Origin: Siderastrea siderea
Lineage: Eukaryota; Cnidaria; Anthozoa; Scleractinia; Rhizangiidae
Length of the DNA stretch: 64,000 nt
Direction of reading: 5' to 3'
Assembly: GCA_964030785.1 (NCBI GenBank)
Contig: OZ034967.1
Coordinates: 44,672,533 to 44,736,532 of the forward strand
Shown here: in pieces, positions 16,793 to 23,714 of the stretch
Position numbering within the stretch: the first letter of the stretch is position 1
Layout: every line of letters starts with the position of its first letter
Notes under the pieces: generated by a model
The model's input: only the letters and a program-made list of their open reading frames with translations
Told to the model about the DNA's origin: nothing
Databases searched by the model: none
Made by a program: the position numbers and the translations under genes

Positions 16793-17239
16793 ATGACTAC
16801 GACCGTGTTACCCACCTTTCGTCGTTCGGCTTTTCGACGCCTTCCTCGTTCGTTGCAAGCCCCCTGGGGACCGGGCATGCCTGGCACCCATTTTGTCTTA
16901 CGAGGCGATGAGTACGATGTGAACATTCAAGATGCCAGCCCTTTGACCACGGGCCGTGCTGCTCTGGTCAAACGTCGTCGGAAAAAACGACGTCAACGTG
17001 GGGGTGCACCCCCACCTCCACGCTGGCAAGTGGCTCAACGTGCTTACGTCAACCGTTTACCGCAGCGCTTGGATCGCAGCGTGAATCGGGGCTTGTGGAA
17101 AATACGCAACAAACTGACCCCCACCACCTTGACAGGGAAATTGGCAGGCGCCGCGGCTTTGGGAGGGGCCGCCGCCGCGGCCCCTTTGGCATTACTGGGT
17201 ACGTTGGTAGGACAACTTCTTCGCAAACAAAAGGTATAA
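16793..17239 (+). CDS. Basic virion protein with Q-R-G-G site
   Basis: The product is 148 residues. An N-terminal aromatic/basic segment is followed by an arginine/lysine cluster ending in QRGG at 68-71, then a proline stretch, a helical region, and an alanine/glycine-rich hydrophobic helix (about 117-140) before a basic tail. The architecture parallels the neighbour at 16413. Its stop codon is embedded in the TATA box of the next gene (GTATAAAAG). Core protein function is inferred. Confidence 0.6.
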   Translation: MTTTVLPTFRRSAFRRLPRSLQAPWGPGMPGTHFVLRGDEYDVNIQDASPLTTGRAALVKRRRKKRRQRGGAPPPPRWQVAQRAYVNRLPQRLDRSVNRGLWKIRNKLTPTTLTGKLAGAAALGGAAAAAPLALLGTLVGQLLRKQKV

Positions 17240-17240
17240 A
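17235..17240 (+). promoter_or_regulatory. TATA box overlapping a stop codon
   Basis: TATAAA at 17235-17240 contains the TAA stop of the preceding gene and stands 44 bp before ATG 17284. Confidence 0.55.
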
Positions 17241-17283
17241 AGTCCACGTGTTTTTGGACATTCAACAAAAAGAAGAAGAAAAA

Positions 17284-17727
17284 ATGCCGGTGTCATCTCG
17301 ACGACAGAAAGGAGGGTTGGGCCCTTTTGCGCAACAGATGGCGTTGTATTCCCTTGCCCCTTTGGCCACGGAAGCCGTGGGCAACTTGTTGGGAAACCTG
17401 ATGCCGGGACTGGTAGGACAAGGAGGAGCCGGCGCGTTTGATTTACCAGGCAATTCGCGTATGATTGGCTTACCCAATCACCTCCCACCCAACACCTACT
17501 ATCAGCTTCCTCGTCCTTCCCAAAAAGGAGGTTTGGTGTTTCCCCAGAGAAAGAAGAAGAAGAACAAGAAGCGGGCGGGTGCCAGAAAACGTCGCTCTCA
17601 AAAAGGAGGCCTCGGCCCTCTCGCTTTGATGGCTGGTATGAGTTTAGCTCCCATGTTGTTAAATTCGTTGATGCCTCAACAACGTCGCATGCCTCCGCAA
17701 CATCGTATGCCGCCACGACGTCTATAA
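17284..17727 (+). CDS. Basic virion precursor with three Q-K-G-G sites
   Basis: The product is 147 residues from ATG 17284. Q-K-G-G occurs at residues 8, 80 and 106. Two of the three sites are followed by LGP and a hydrophobic helix (GLGPFAQQMALYSLAPLAT; GLGPLALMAGMSLAPMLL). Lysine/arginine clusters precede each downstream site, and the C-terminus is a methionine/proline/arginine repeat. The first and third post-site helices resemble each other, suggesting internal duplication. It is a probable protease-processed core or membrane-active minor protein; no homologue is named. Confidence 0.6.
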   Translation: MPVSSRRQKGGLGPFAQQMALYSLAPLATEAVGNLLGNLMPGLVGQGGAGAFDLPGNSRMIGLPNHLPPNTYYQLPRPSQKGGLVFPQRKKKKNKKRAGARKRRSQKGGLGPLALMAGMSLAPMLLNSLMPQQRRMPPQHRMPPRRL

Positions 17728-17730
17728 AAG
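17723..17730 (+). promoter_or_regulatory. TATA box overlapping a stop codon
   Basis: TATAAAAG contains the TAA stop of the preceding gene and is 44 bp before ATG 17767. The spacing is the same as at 17235/17284. Confidence 0.55.
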
Positions 17731-17766
17731 AAGAAGCAATCTTATCAGAAAAAGAAAGAAAAAATC

Positions 17767-18357
17767 ATGGCTCCCCCGGTAGGTGCGTGGCGTCGTTATC
17801 CACCCAATCGAGGCTTTAACCCTTCTTCGGCCGCTGCCAAACGACTCAACGATGGGTTCACAGCTCGACCGACTCGACCTCGTCTCAAAGCCAAGACAAA
17901 GACACGGGCTCCCTTAGGAAAACTGAGAGGCAAGATGGCTAAAAAAGGATGGATGGCCGCGGGGATGGTTCCTGTGGTGGCAGGTCTAGGCGCGTTGTTA
18001 GGTAGTGTGTTAAAACCGAAAAGCAACAAGAAACAAGAAGGTGGTGGAAACACGTCTTGGCGAGTGTTGACACACCAACCCTTTTTACTGACCTTAACAT
18101 CCAATGGATGGGGAAGACAAATACAACAAGCCAGTACCGAGGAATTACGGGCTTTGACAGATCTGATCCGCAACGTGTACGACGGGGTGATCCCCATCCC
18201 CACGGAGGTCAAGGTGCCTTTGAAAAAGCATATAAAAGAGATTCGACGACTCAGTGGCCTGACAACCCCCTTGTACGAACGTCGTGCCCTCCTTCTGTCG
18301 TTGGGGAAACGTCTTCTCCCTTTTGTGCGCGCTGGTTTGAACGCCTTGACAAAATGA
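17767..18357 (+). CDS. pX-like basic segment fused to a conserved helical domain
   Basis: The product is 196 residues. Residues 1-58 are basic. Residues 60-82 are a hydrophobic glycine/alanine helix, followed by a KQEGG site at 89-93. Residues 110-195 form a helical domain (EELRALTDLIRNVYDGVIPI ... LKKHIKEIRRL ... RRALLLSLGKRLLPFV). That C-terminal pattern recurs as a stand-alone small protein in other cnidarian Polintons as I recall it, so cleavage at QEGG may separate two functional products. The last bases overlap the start of the next gene (ATGA). A TATA box for that gene lies inside this one at 18231-18238. Confidence 0.65.
   Translation: MAPPVGAWRRYPPNRGFNPSSAAAKRLNDGFTARPTRPRLKAKTKTRAPLGKLRGKMAKKGWMAAGMVPVVAGLGALLGSVLKPKSNKKQEGGGNTSWRVLTHQPFLLTLTSNGWGRQIQQASTEELRALTDLIRNVYDGVIPIPTEVKVPLKKHIKEIRRLSGLTTPLYERRALLLSLGKRLLPFVRAGLNALTK
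18231..18238 (+). promoter_or_regulatory. TATA box inside the preceding gene
   Basis: GCATATAAAAGAG closely matches the capsid promoter at 13653-13664 and is 116 bp before ATG 18354. Confidence 0.4.
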
Positions 18358-19559
18358 GTGAGAAATATGCCAAAGAGATGATCCTGGTACCCAAACCCCC
18401 CGAAGACACGCAAGCAGGGGGACAAGCAGCGGACGAGGGGATGGCGCAATTTTGGAAACGTCGGTTGTTGGTGGATGAGCTAGCTCATGCCCCACACGTG
18501 GATAAGATGATGAAAATCATGGAGGACATGAAAGAAAGGGAAGGGCGCGCTCTACCTCCCTCGGTCCCTGATTATGGGTTAGGGAGCAGTGACTACTTTC
18601 GCTCGCAACGTCAGTTACAGAACGTACAACCGCGTACCATCCAGTCCGTGTTTAAGGACACCCCACGTTCATTGACCAAAACATCACCACCACCACCTCA
18701 AGTTCCTTTTAGGAATGCCCTACCCGGCTCCTTTCAAGAGGCCATCAAACGACAGGAAACCATGGATGAGGATTTGGAGACGTTTCGAAAGCAAGCCGAA
18801 GCCGATCTAACAGCGGCCATGAAATCCGGCAACACCGCCCGAATCGAAAAAGCGCGGCAAAGAATGGCTATCGTCGATCGCAACATTGACGAAATCAAGG
18901 CGCAAGATAGCGAATTAGATGCCTTGGAAGGAGATCGTCCCGACAAAGACAAACAAAACACCTACGGAGAAGACGACGAGAGTTTGTGGCGACAAGACCG
19001 ACGAGCCACCTTACAAGAACGTCAAATTCAACGCTATCAACAACTGGAAAGAATGTTTCCTCAACCAGGCATGCCACCCCCACCTCCCTGGTCTCCACCA
19101 AGCCAGGACCCTGTGTCGACCACCCGTCCTCCTCTAGCAACATCGTTTCAAGAAGCGGTGGAACGTGACGAGACCATGGAACGTGAATTCGAAGGGTTTC
19201 GAGCTAGAGCTCAAGAGGCTTTGACCAAAGCAGAAAAGCAAGGCGACCCTAAAGCCATTCAAAAAGCCCGACAAAAACGTGCCATTGTCGATCGTAACAT
19301 TGAAGCTATCAAAGATCAAGACAAACAAATCGATCAACTCTTGATCCCTCGACCGAAGAAACAAGATCAAATGACCTATGGGGAAGAAGATGCCACTCAG
19401 CGACGCCAAGAAACGTTAGAGAGTTTACACGATCGTCGTGATAAATTGTACCATCAATTAAAAAAGTTGTTTCCTCCACCCCGTATTAAACCTGTCCAAC
19501 GAGGGCAAGGTTCTGCACCCATTGTTTGGTATAAACCACGGGGTTGGATTCAAGAATAG
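18354..19559 (+). CDS. Large coiled-coil virion protein with an internal tandem duplication
   Basis: The product is 401 residues; ATG 18354 overlaps the previous stop by 4 bp. An N-terminal block (MSEKYAKEMILVPKPP, with QAGG at 20-23) is followed by two tandem copies of a domain of about 115 residues, at about 126-240 and 264-379. Each copy runs SFQEA, an acidic helix, a KARQ-x-R/M-AIVDRNI helix, a TYGE-D/E-D segment, and a final helix ending MFP or LFP with prolines. The copies are roughly half identical by eye. The domain is coiled-coil-like; no family is recognised. Being last in the capsid module, it is probably a structural or scaffolding protein. Confidence 0.65.
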   Translation: MSEKYAKEMILVPKPPEDTQAGGQAADEGMAQFWKRRLLVDELAHAPHVDKMMKIMEDMKEREGRALPPSVPDYGLGSSDYFRSQRQLQNVQPRTIQSVFKDTPRSLTKTSPPPPQVPFRNALPGSFQEAIKRQETMDEDLETFRKQAEADLTAAMKSGNTARIEKARQRMAIVDRNIDEIKAQDSELDALEGDRPDKDKQNTYGEDDESLWRQDRRATLQERQIQRYQQLERMFPQPGMPPPPPWSPPSQDPVSTTRPPLATSFQEAVERDETMEREFEGFRARAQEALTKAEKQGDPKAIQKARQKRAIVDRNIEAIKDQDKQIDQLLIPRPKKQDQMTYGEEDATQRRQETLESLHDRRDKLYHQLKKLFPPPRIKPVQRGQGSAPIVWYKPRGWIQE

Positions 19560-19585
19560 AAAAAAGTTGTTTCTATCGTTATTGA

Positions 19586-19591
19586 ATAAAA
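19586..19591 (+). terminator. Polyadenylation signal AATAAA
   Basis: AATAAA is 27 bp after the stop of the coiled-coil virion gene and is a likely common 3' end for rightward late transcripts. A duplicated copy occurs at 20410-20415. Confidence 0.5.
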
Positions 19592-19655
19592 CGTTGTTGT
19601 TAGAAAAAATGTTTTGTTATTGTGTGTCTCTACCCCTCACCCTAGAAGAAAAAAG

Positions 19656-19663
19656 TATAAAAA
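19656..19663 (+). promoter_or_regulatory. TATA box of the F-box-like gene
   Basis: AAAAAAGTATAAAAACCCG lies 45 bp before ATG 19701. The surrounding 80 bp recur at 20440-20535 and, inverted, at 8218-8275. Confidence 0.6.
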
Positions 19664-19700
19664 CCCGCCACTCCCCTCGCCTCGCCCTTCATTCCGCAAG

Positions 19701-20260
19701 ATGCCGTCGACCGAGTCACTTCACAAAGAACACGACAGTTCAGTCACGTTTACTGAAGAAACACGCTGGGATTGGCTCCCACCTGAAATCCAGGAGTACA
19801 TTTTAGACTTACGCGCTGGACAACTTCATCGCGAACGTTTAAAAGAGGTAACACATACCTTTTGAATCAAAACCCTTTCGGTTCATGTTCCCACGCGGGC
19901 TTCTGAATTATTTTTTTTATGCGTAGGTCCATACCCAATTAAAAAAAAGAATGGTATCGATGGCATCCCTTGAGTTGTCCCGTTCGCAAGGAATTTAAAC
20001 GTCTTGAAAAGCAAATGAATGAACAATCCTCCGATCTCTATGTCGTTCGAATCTCTTTACAAATGATGCGTCAACTCGCAGATAATTGTGATTTTTTTAT
20101 CGACCTGGAAACTTATGTTCTATTTGTATTAATTTGACAGTTGCAGATAGAGTTTCAAACGACCCAAGCCTACCACAGTGTACATTGCCGCCCCTGTAGA
20201 CAGATGCATATCAAAGCATATTCAAAGTACATAGAAGAGTTGCTCAGCACGTTACCGTAG
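19701..20260 (+). pseudogene. Spliced F-box-like gene, apparently frameshifted
   Basis: Exon 1 (19701-19847, 49 codons) begins MPSTESLHKE and contains WDWLPPEIQEYILDL, an F-box-like L-P-x-E-I-x-x-x-I-L motif. It ends AAAGAG before GTAACA. A probable acceptor (TATGCGTAG) opens exon 2 at 19927. The frame joined to exon 1 stops soon, while a neighbouring frame stays protein-like (WHPLSCPVRKEFKRLEK) for about 60 codons; a run of eight A at 19941-19948 is where the frame changes. A further segment after TTGACAG at 20140 has HCRPC and ends at TAG 20258-20260. F-box proteins recruit substrates to SCF ubiquitin ligases; the match is short. Intron 2 is not well defined. Confidence 0.45.
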
Positions 20261-20311
20261 ACATTTGTATTTTTTTTATCGTGGAGTGGAGATTAAATAG
20301 TAGTAATTGTA

Positions 20312-20545
20312 CCATCAGTTAGAAAAGTTGTTTCCTTCACCCCGTATTAAACCTGTCCACGGGGTTGGATTCAAGAATAGAAAAAAAGTTGTTGTTCTTA
20401 TCGCTATTGAATAAAATCATTTTTGTTTTCAGAGAAAAAACATTGTTTTTGTTATTGTGTCTCTACCCCTCACCCTAGAAGAAAAAAAGTATAAAACCCG
20501 TCACTCCCCTCGCCTCGCCCTTCATTCCGCAAGATGCCGTCGACC
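20312..20545 (+). repeat. Tandem duplicate of 19452-19712 (gene end plus promoter)
   Basis: This segment repeats the last codons of the coiled-coil virion gene (ACCATCA ... GTTGGATTCAAGAATAG), its polyadenylation signal, and the promoter and first four codons (MPST) of the F-box-like gene. There are small indels. It joins a copied promoter and start codon to different downstream sequence. Confidence 0.8.
20490..20496 (+). promoter_or_regulatory. TATA box in the duplicated promoter
   Basis: TATAAAA in the second copy of the promoter lies 44 bp before ATG 20534. Confidence 0.5.
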
Positions 20546-20743
20546 GATTGTGTTGTCGTAGAAAAAAATACACAAAGAGATAACTTTTTAAAAAACGATA
20601 ATCCACGTCGTCGAATAAAAAAAAAATCCGAGCATTTTTTAGTAAAGCGCGAGGCTTCAACGGATATTTCAGCGTGTGGTTTACTAAAAGCGTATGATGA
20701 TATAAACTTTTTTTCCGTTTTTTTGCCACTCAATGGAACTTGA
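20534..20743 (+). CDS. 69-residue ORF behind the duplicated promoter
   Basis: The frame starts with the same MPST codons as the F-box-like gene, then diverges completely after codon 4 or 5. It continues as a lysine/arginine-rich and then hydrophobic sequence without recognisable domains. Because start and promoter are copied, it could be expressed, but low complexity and AT bias make a chance open frame quite possible. Confidence 0.3.
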   Translation: MPSTDCVVVEKNTQRDNFLKNDNPRRRIKKKSEHFLVKREASTDISACGLLKAYDDINFFSVFLPLNGT

Positions 20744-21080
20744 AAAAACATTTCTTGATTTTTAAAAAAGACGAAAAAAGAAAAAAATTTTTTCCACCCG
20801 GACCGGGATTCGAACTCACACTAAAAAATCTTGGTTTCCCCCCACAGCGCGCCCCGCCGCCGCCGCTGCCGCCCGCGCTCGCCGCCGCTGCCGCCCGCGT
20901 AGACATGCGCTCTGAAACGAGAGACGAAGCATTTTTTGGTTCGCGCAAGGACGCTTCGGTTTGGCAGCGTGAAAAACTTATTTTTTCACAGATTTATTCA
21001 TCGCTTTCCCCCCACCAACCCTCGGCTTTACAAACAAAACGATGACAGCTAAGATTTCAGCGAAAAAAGTGAGAGATTTT
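20744..21080. other. Low-complexity region with GC-rich triplet run
   Basis: It contains a (GCC)-rich imperfect triplet run at about 20846-20900 and, near 20806-20818, a GATTCGAAC stretch whose reverse complement matches a pol III B box. No A box or tRNA fold accompanies it. A segment at about 20981-21060 is repeated at 23085-23160. Confidence 0.4.
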
Positions 21081-23007
21081 TATCTGTAAAAGCCGCCGAA
21101 TGGATGTTTTGAAAACAGCGAAAGCTTCACACGAGGTAAGTGCTGTGTTTTGCTGCCGGCTAAAAATATTTGTTTCAGTGTTTTTTCCACAACGACAAAC
21201 TTTTCGATTAAAAAACACTGTGTCTTATAATACTCGTTTACTAGTTTTTGAAATGGCTCTATTTTTTTTTTGTCACCTCCAAAAATTTGAACATCGGCGC
21301 GGTTCTGTTTAGCTCGCAATGTTTTCCCATTCCCCGCGTGAAAAAATCCTTTTCTACCCGAAAGACTATTTGATTTATTTTTACTCACTCTCTGTATTTC
21401 TTTTTTCCACAGTCCAACGATGTGCTGATTGTAACGCAGTGAGACAAACGAGATGACAACTCGTATTTTTTTCTCCGAGAAGAAAAGCGAGCGGCTTTTT
21501 GAAAACAACAACAAGCAAACCTCCACGCAAAGTAAGCATCATTTTTTAACAAACTTTAGTTCAAAACACATTTATGTTTTTAGTCCTCTTTTTGTTCTTT
21601 CCGATGGTTCTATTTTTTTTTATCGCCTCGAAAAACCTTGGCGAACCATCGCGGTTCTGTTTAGCTCGCAATGTTTTCCCATTCCCCGCGTTGTTGTGAA
21701 AAAATCCTTTTCTACCCGAAAGACTATTTGATTTATTTTGTACTCACTCTCTGTATTTCTTTTTCCACAGTCCAAGGATGTGCTGATTGTAACGCAGTGA
21801 GACAAACGAGATGACAACTCGTATTTTTCCTCCGAGAAGAAAGCGAGCGGCTGTTTGAAAACAGCGAAAGCTTCACACGAGGTAAGTGTTGTGTTTTGCT
21901 GCCGGCTAAAAATATTTTTTAAGTGTTGAGCGTTTTTTACACAAAAAAACAAACTTCAGTACAAAACACATTTATGTTTTAGTCCTCTTTTTGTTTTTTC
22001 CAATGGCTCTATTTTTTTGTCGCCTCGAAAAACCTTGGCGAACCATCGCGGTTCTGTTTAGCTCGCAATGTTTTCCCATTCTCCGCGTTGTTGTGAAAAA
22101 ATCGTTTTCTACCCGAAAGACTGTTTGATTTATTTTTACTCTCTCTGTATTTCTTTTTGCACAGTCCAAGGATGTGCTGACTGTAACGCGGTGAGACAAA
22201 CGAGATGACAACTCGCATTTTCTCCGAGAAGAAAGCGAGCGGCTTTTTTTGAAAACAGCGAAAGCTTAACGCGCCGGTTGCATCCTCAAACCCTTAACCC
22301 TAACCCAACTTGACCTTTGACCTCTACCATGGTGTCTTCGCTCTGGCCGCCAATTTTTTTCCATTCCCCGCGTTGTTGTGAAAAAATCATTTTCTACCCG
22401 AAAGACTATTTGATTTATTTTTACTCACTCTCTGTATTTCTTTTTTCCACAGTCCAAGGATGTGCTGACTGTAACGCGGTGAGACAAACGAGATGACAAC
22501 TCGCATTTTCTCCGAGAAGAAAGCGAGCGGCTTTTTGAAAACAGCGAAAGCTTAACACGAGGTAAGTGTTGTTTTTTTTGCTGCCGGCTAAAAATATTTT
22601 TTAAGCGAACCATCGCGGTTCTGTTTTAGCTCGCAATGTTTTCCCATTCCCCGCGTTGTTGTGAAAAAATCATTTTCTACCCGAAAGACTATTTGATTTA
22701 TGTTTACTCACTTTCTGTATTTCTTTTTTCCACAGTCCAACGATGTGCTGACTGTAACGCGGTGAGACAAACGAGATGACAACTCGTATTTTTCCTCCGA
22801 GAAGAAAGCGAGCGGCTGTTTGAAAACAGCGAAAGCTTAACACGAGGTAAGTGTTGTTTTTTTTTTGCTGCCGGCTAAAAATATTTTTTTAAGCGAACCA
22901 TCGCGGTTCTGTTTAGCGCGCGTAGACTGGCACTAGTCTCTCATTGGTCCAAAATGGGACTGACCAATCACAACCAATCCTAACCAAATAAGGTCATACT
23001 GTTTAGC

Positions 23008-23014
23008 TATATAA
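23008..23014 (+). promoter_or_regulatory. TATA box near the right end
   Basis: TATATAA is 37 bp before ATG 23051. About 85 bp upstream (22928-22950) is a third copy of the ACTAGTCTCTCATTGGTCCA block that otherwise marks the terminal repeats. Confidence 0.45.
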
Positions 23015-23050
23015 GCAGCAAACGTACGCCCAAATTCTCACTTTTTCAAG

Positions 23051-23152
23051 ATGGAGGAAGGTCAGGGAGATTTACGACAGTTTTTTTCACAGATTTATTC
23101 ATCGCTTTACCCCAGCAACCCTCGGCTTTACAAACAAAACGATGACAGCTAA
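23051..23152 (+). CDS. 33-residue ORF behind a TATA box
   Basis: The frame begins MEEGQGDLRQFFSQIYSS and stops at TAA 23150-23152. A diverged, out-of-frame copy of the last 20 codons lies at about 20981-21052. It may be the first exon of a gene whose remainder was lost. After the next CACAG acceptor (23194), a 37-codon open stretch (23220-23330, including IVIHGLGADYVPPSLP) runs into the right terminal repeat in a different frame. No family is recognised. Confidence 0.35.
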   Translation: MEEGQGDLRQFFSQIYSSLYPSNPRLYKQNDDS

Positions 23153-23330
23153 GATTTCATTTTTACTCACTCTCTGTATTTCTTTTTTCCACAGTCCAAT
23201 GATGTGCTGACTGTAACGGCTCGTTGACATCGAGGTAGTCCATCTGATGGACAAGGGCATAGTCATTCATGGTCTAGGGGCCGACTATGTTCCTCCCTCA
23301 CTGCCTATCGATGTCTGGACTTCCGGGTGA

Positions 23331-23709
23331 CCTTTGACCCCACTTCCGGTCACGTGGATGACCACACCCCTTCCGGTCATGTGACTTCCGGTGACCACAC
23401 CCATTTCCAGTCACGTGGATGACCCCATGCATTTCCGGTCACATGACTTCTGGTGACCCCACCCATTTCCGGTCACATGACTTCCGGTGACCACGCCCCC
23501 TTCCGGTCATGTGACTTCCGGTTCTGGTCCCTGGACTTCAGGAGGTGACCTTTGACCCCACTTCCGGTCACGTGAGTGACCTTCGACCCTGACCGTGATC
23601 ACATGATAAAAAGGAATGGCACTAGTCTCTCATTGGTCCAAATTTGTACTTTGACCTTTAGGGGTAGGCCTTTTCGATACAAAGTGCCAGACCGCCAACC
23701 CATACTACT
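23331..23709 (-). repeat. Right terminal inverted repeat
   Basis: This is the inverted partner of 2747-3125, carrying the same array of CCGGAAGT, CACGTG/CATGTG and TGACCTTTGACCCC motifs on the opposite strand. The outermost bases are CCCATACTACT. Spacing differences and single-base changes within the minisatellite show that the two repeats have drifted somewhat since insertion. Confidence 0.92.
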
Positions 23710-23714
23710 CCTAC
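23710..23714. repeat. Target-site duplication, right copy (CCTAC)
   Basis: This is the right-hand partner of the direct repeat at 2742-2746. Joining the outer flanks through one copy would recreate an uninterrupted host sequence. Confidence 0.85.

Larger units (their letters stand above)
21081..23220 (+). repeat. Array of repeated exon-like cassettes
   Basis: A diverged unit of about 280-460 bp recurs. Each unit has a GCTCGCAATGTTTTCCCATT stretch, then TACCCGAAAGACT, then a pyrimidine tract ending CACAG, then an exon-like block starting TCCAA(C/G)GATGTGCTGA. Blocks begin at 21413, 21771, 22165, 22453, 22736 and 23195. Most contain ATGACAACTCG and end GAGGTAAGTG (donors at 21882, 22562 and 22847; a block end with donor also lies at about 21136). 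Splice-like ends on both sides suggest duplicated small exons. The reading frame after the ATG varies among copies, so most are decayed. There is no comparable array in the left arm. Confidence 0.7.
2747..23709. mobile_element. Complete Maverick/Polinton (adintovirus-like) provirus, 20,963 bp
   Basis: The element is bounded by inverted repeats of about 379 bp whose outermost bases are AGTAGTATGGG on the left and their complement on the right. It is flanked by the direct repeat CCTAC at 2742-2746 and 23710-23714. AG/CT termini and a 5-6 bp duplication are hallmarks of Polintons. Inside are a retrovirus-type integrase, double-jelly-roll capsid protein, penton-like protein, adenain-type protease, FtsK/HerA-type packaging ATPase and several basic core proteins. 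This is the morphogenesis set that defines virus-like Polintons and adintoviruses. Unusually, no polymerase B body is seen, only its N-terminal domain. The capsid gene has a nonsense codon, so the copy is probably not autonomous. Boundaries are supported to the base; family assignment is based on recognised motifs. Confidence 0.95.

Noticed and set aside
20806..20830. tRNA-like GGGATTCGAAC sequence on the minus strand
   Set aside because: It matches a pol III B box, but the T stem does not pair, and there is no A box, anticodon arm or acceptor stem in range.
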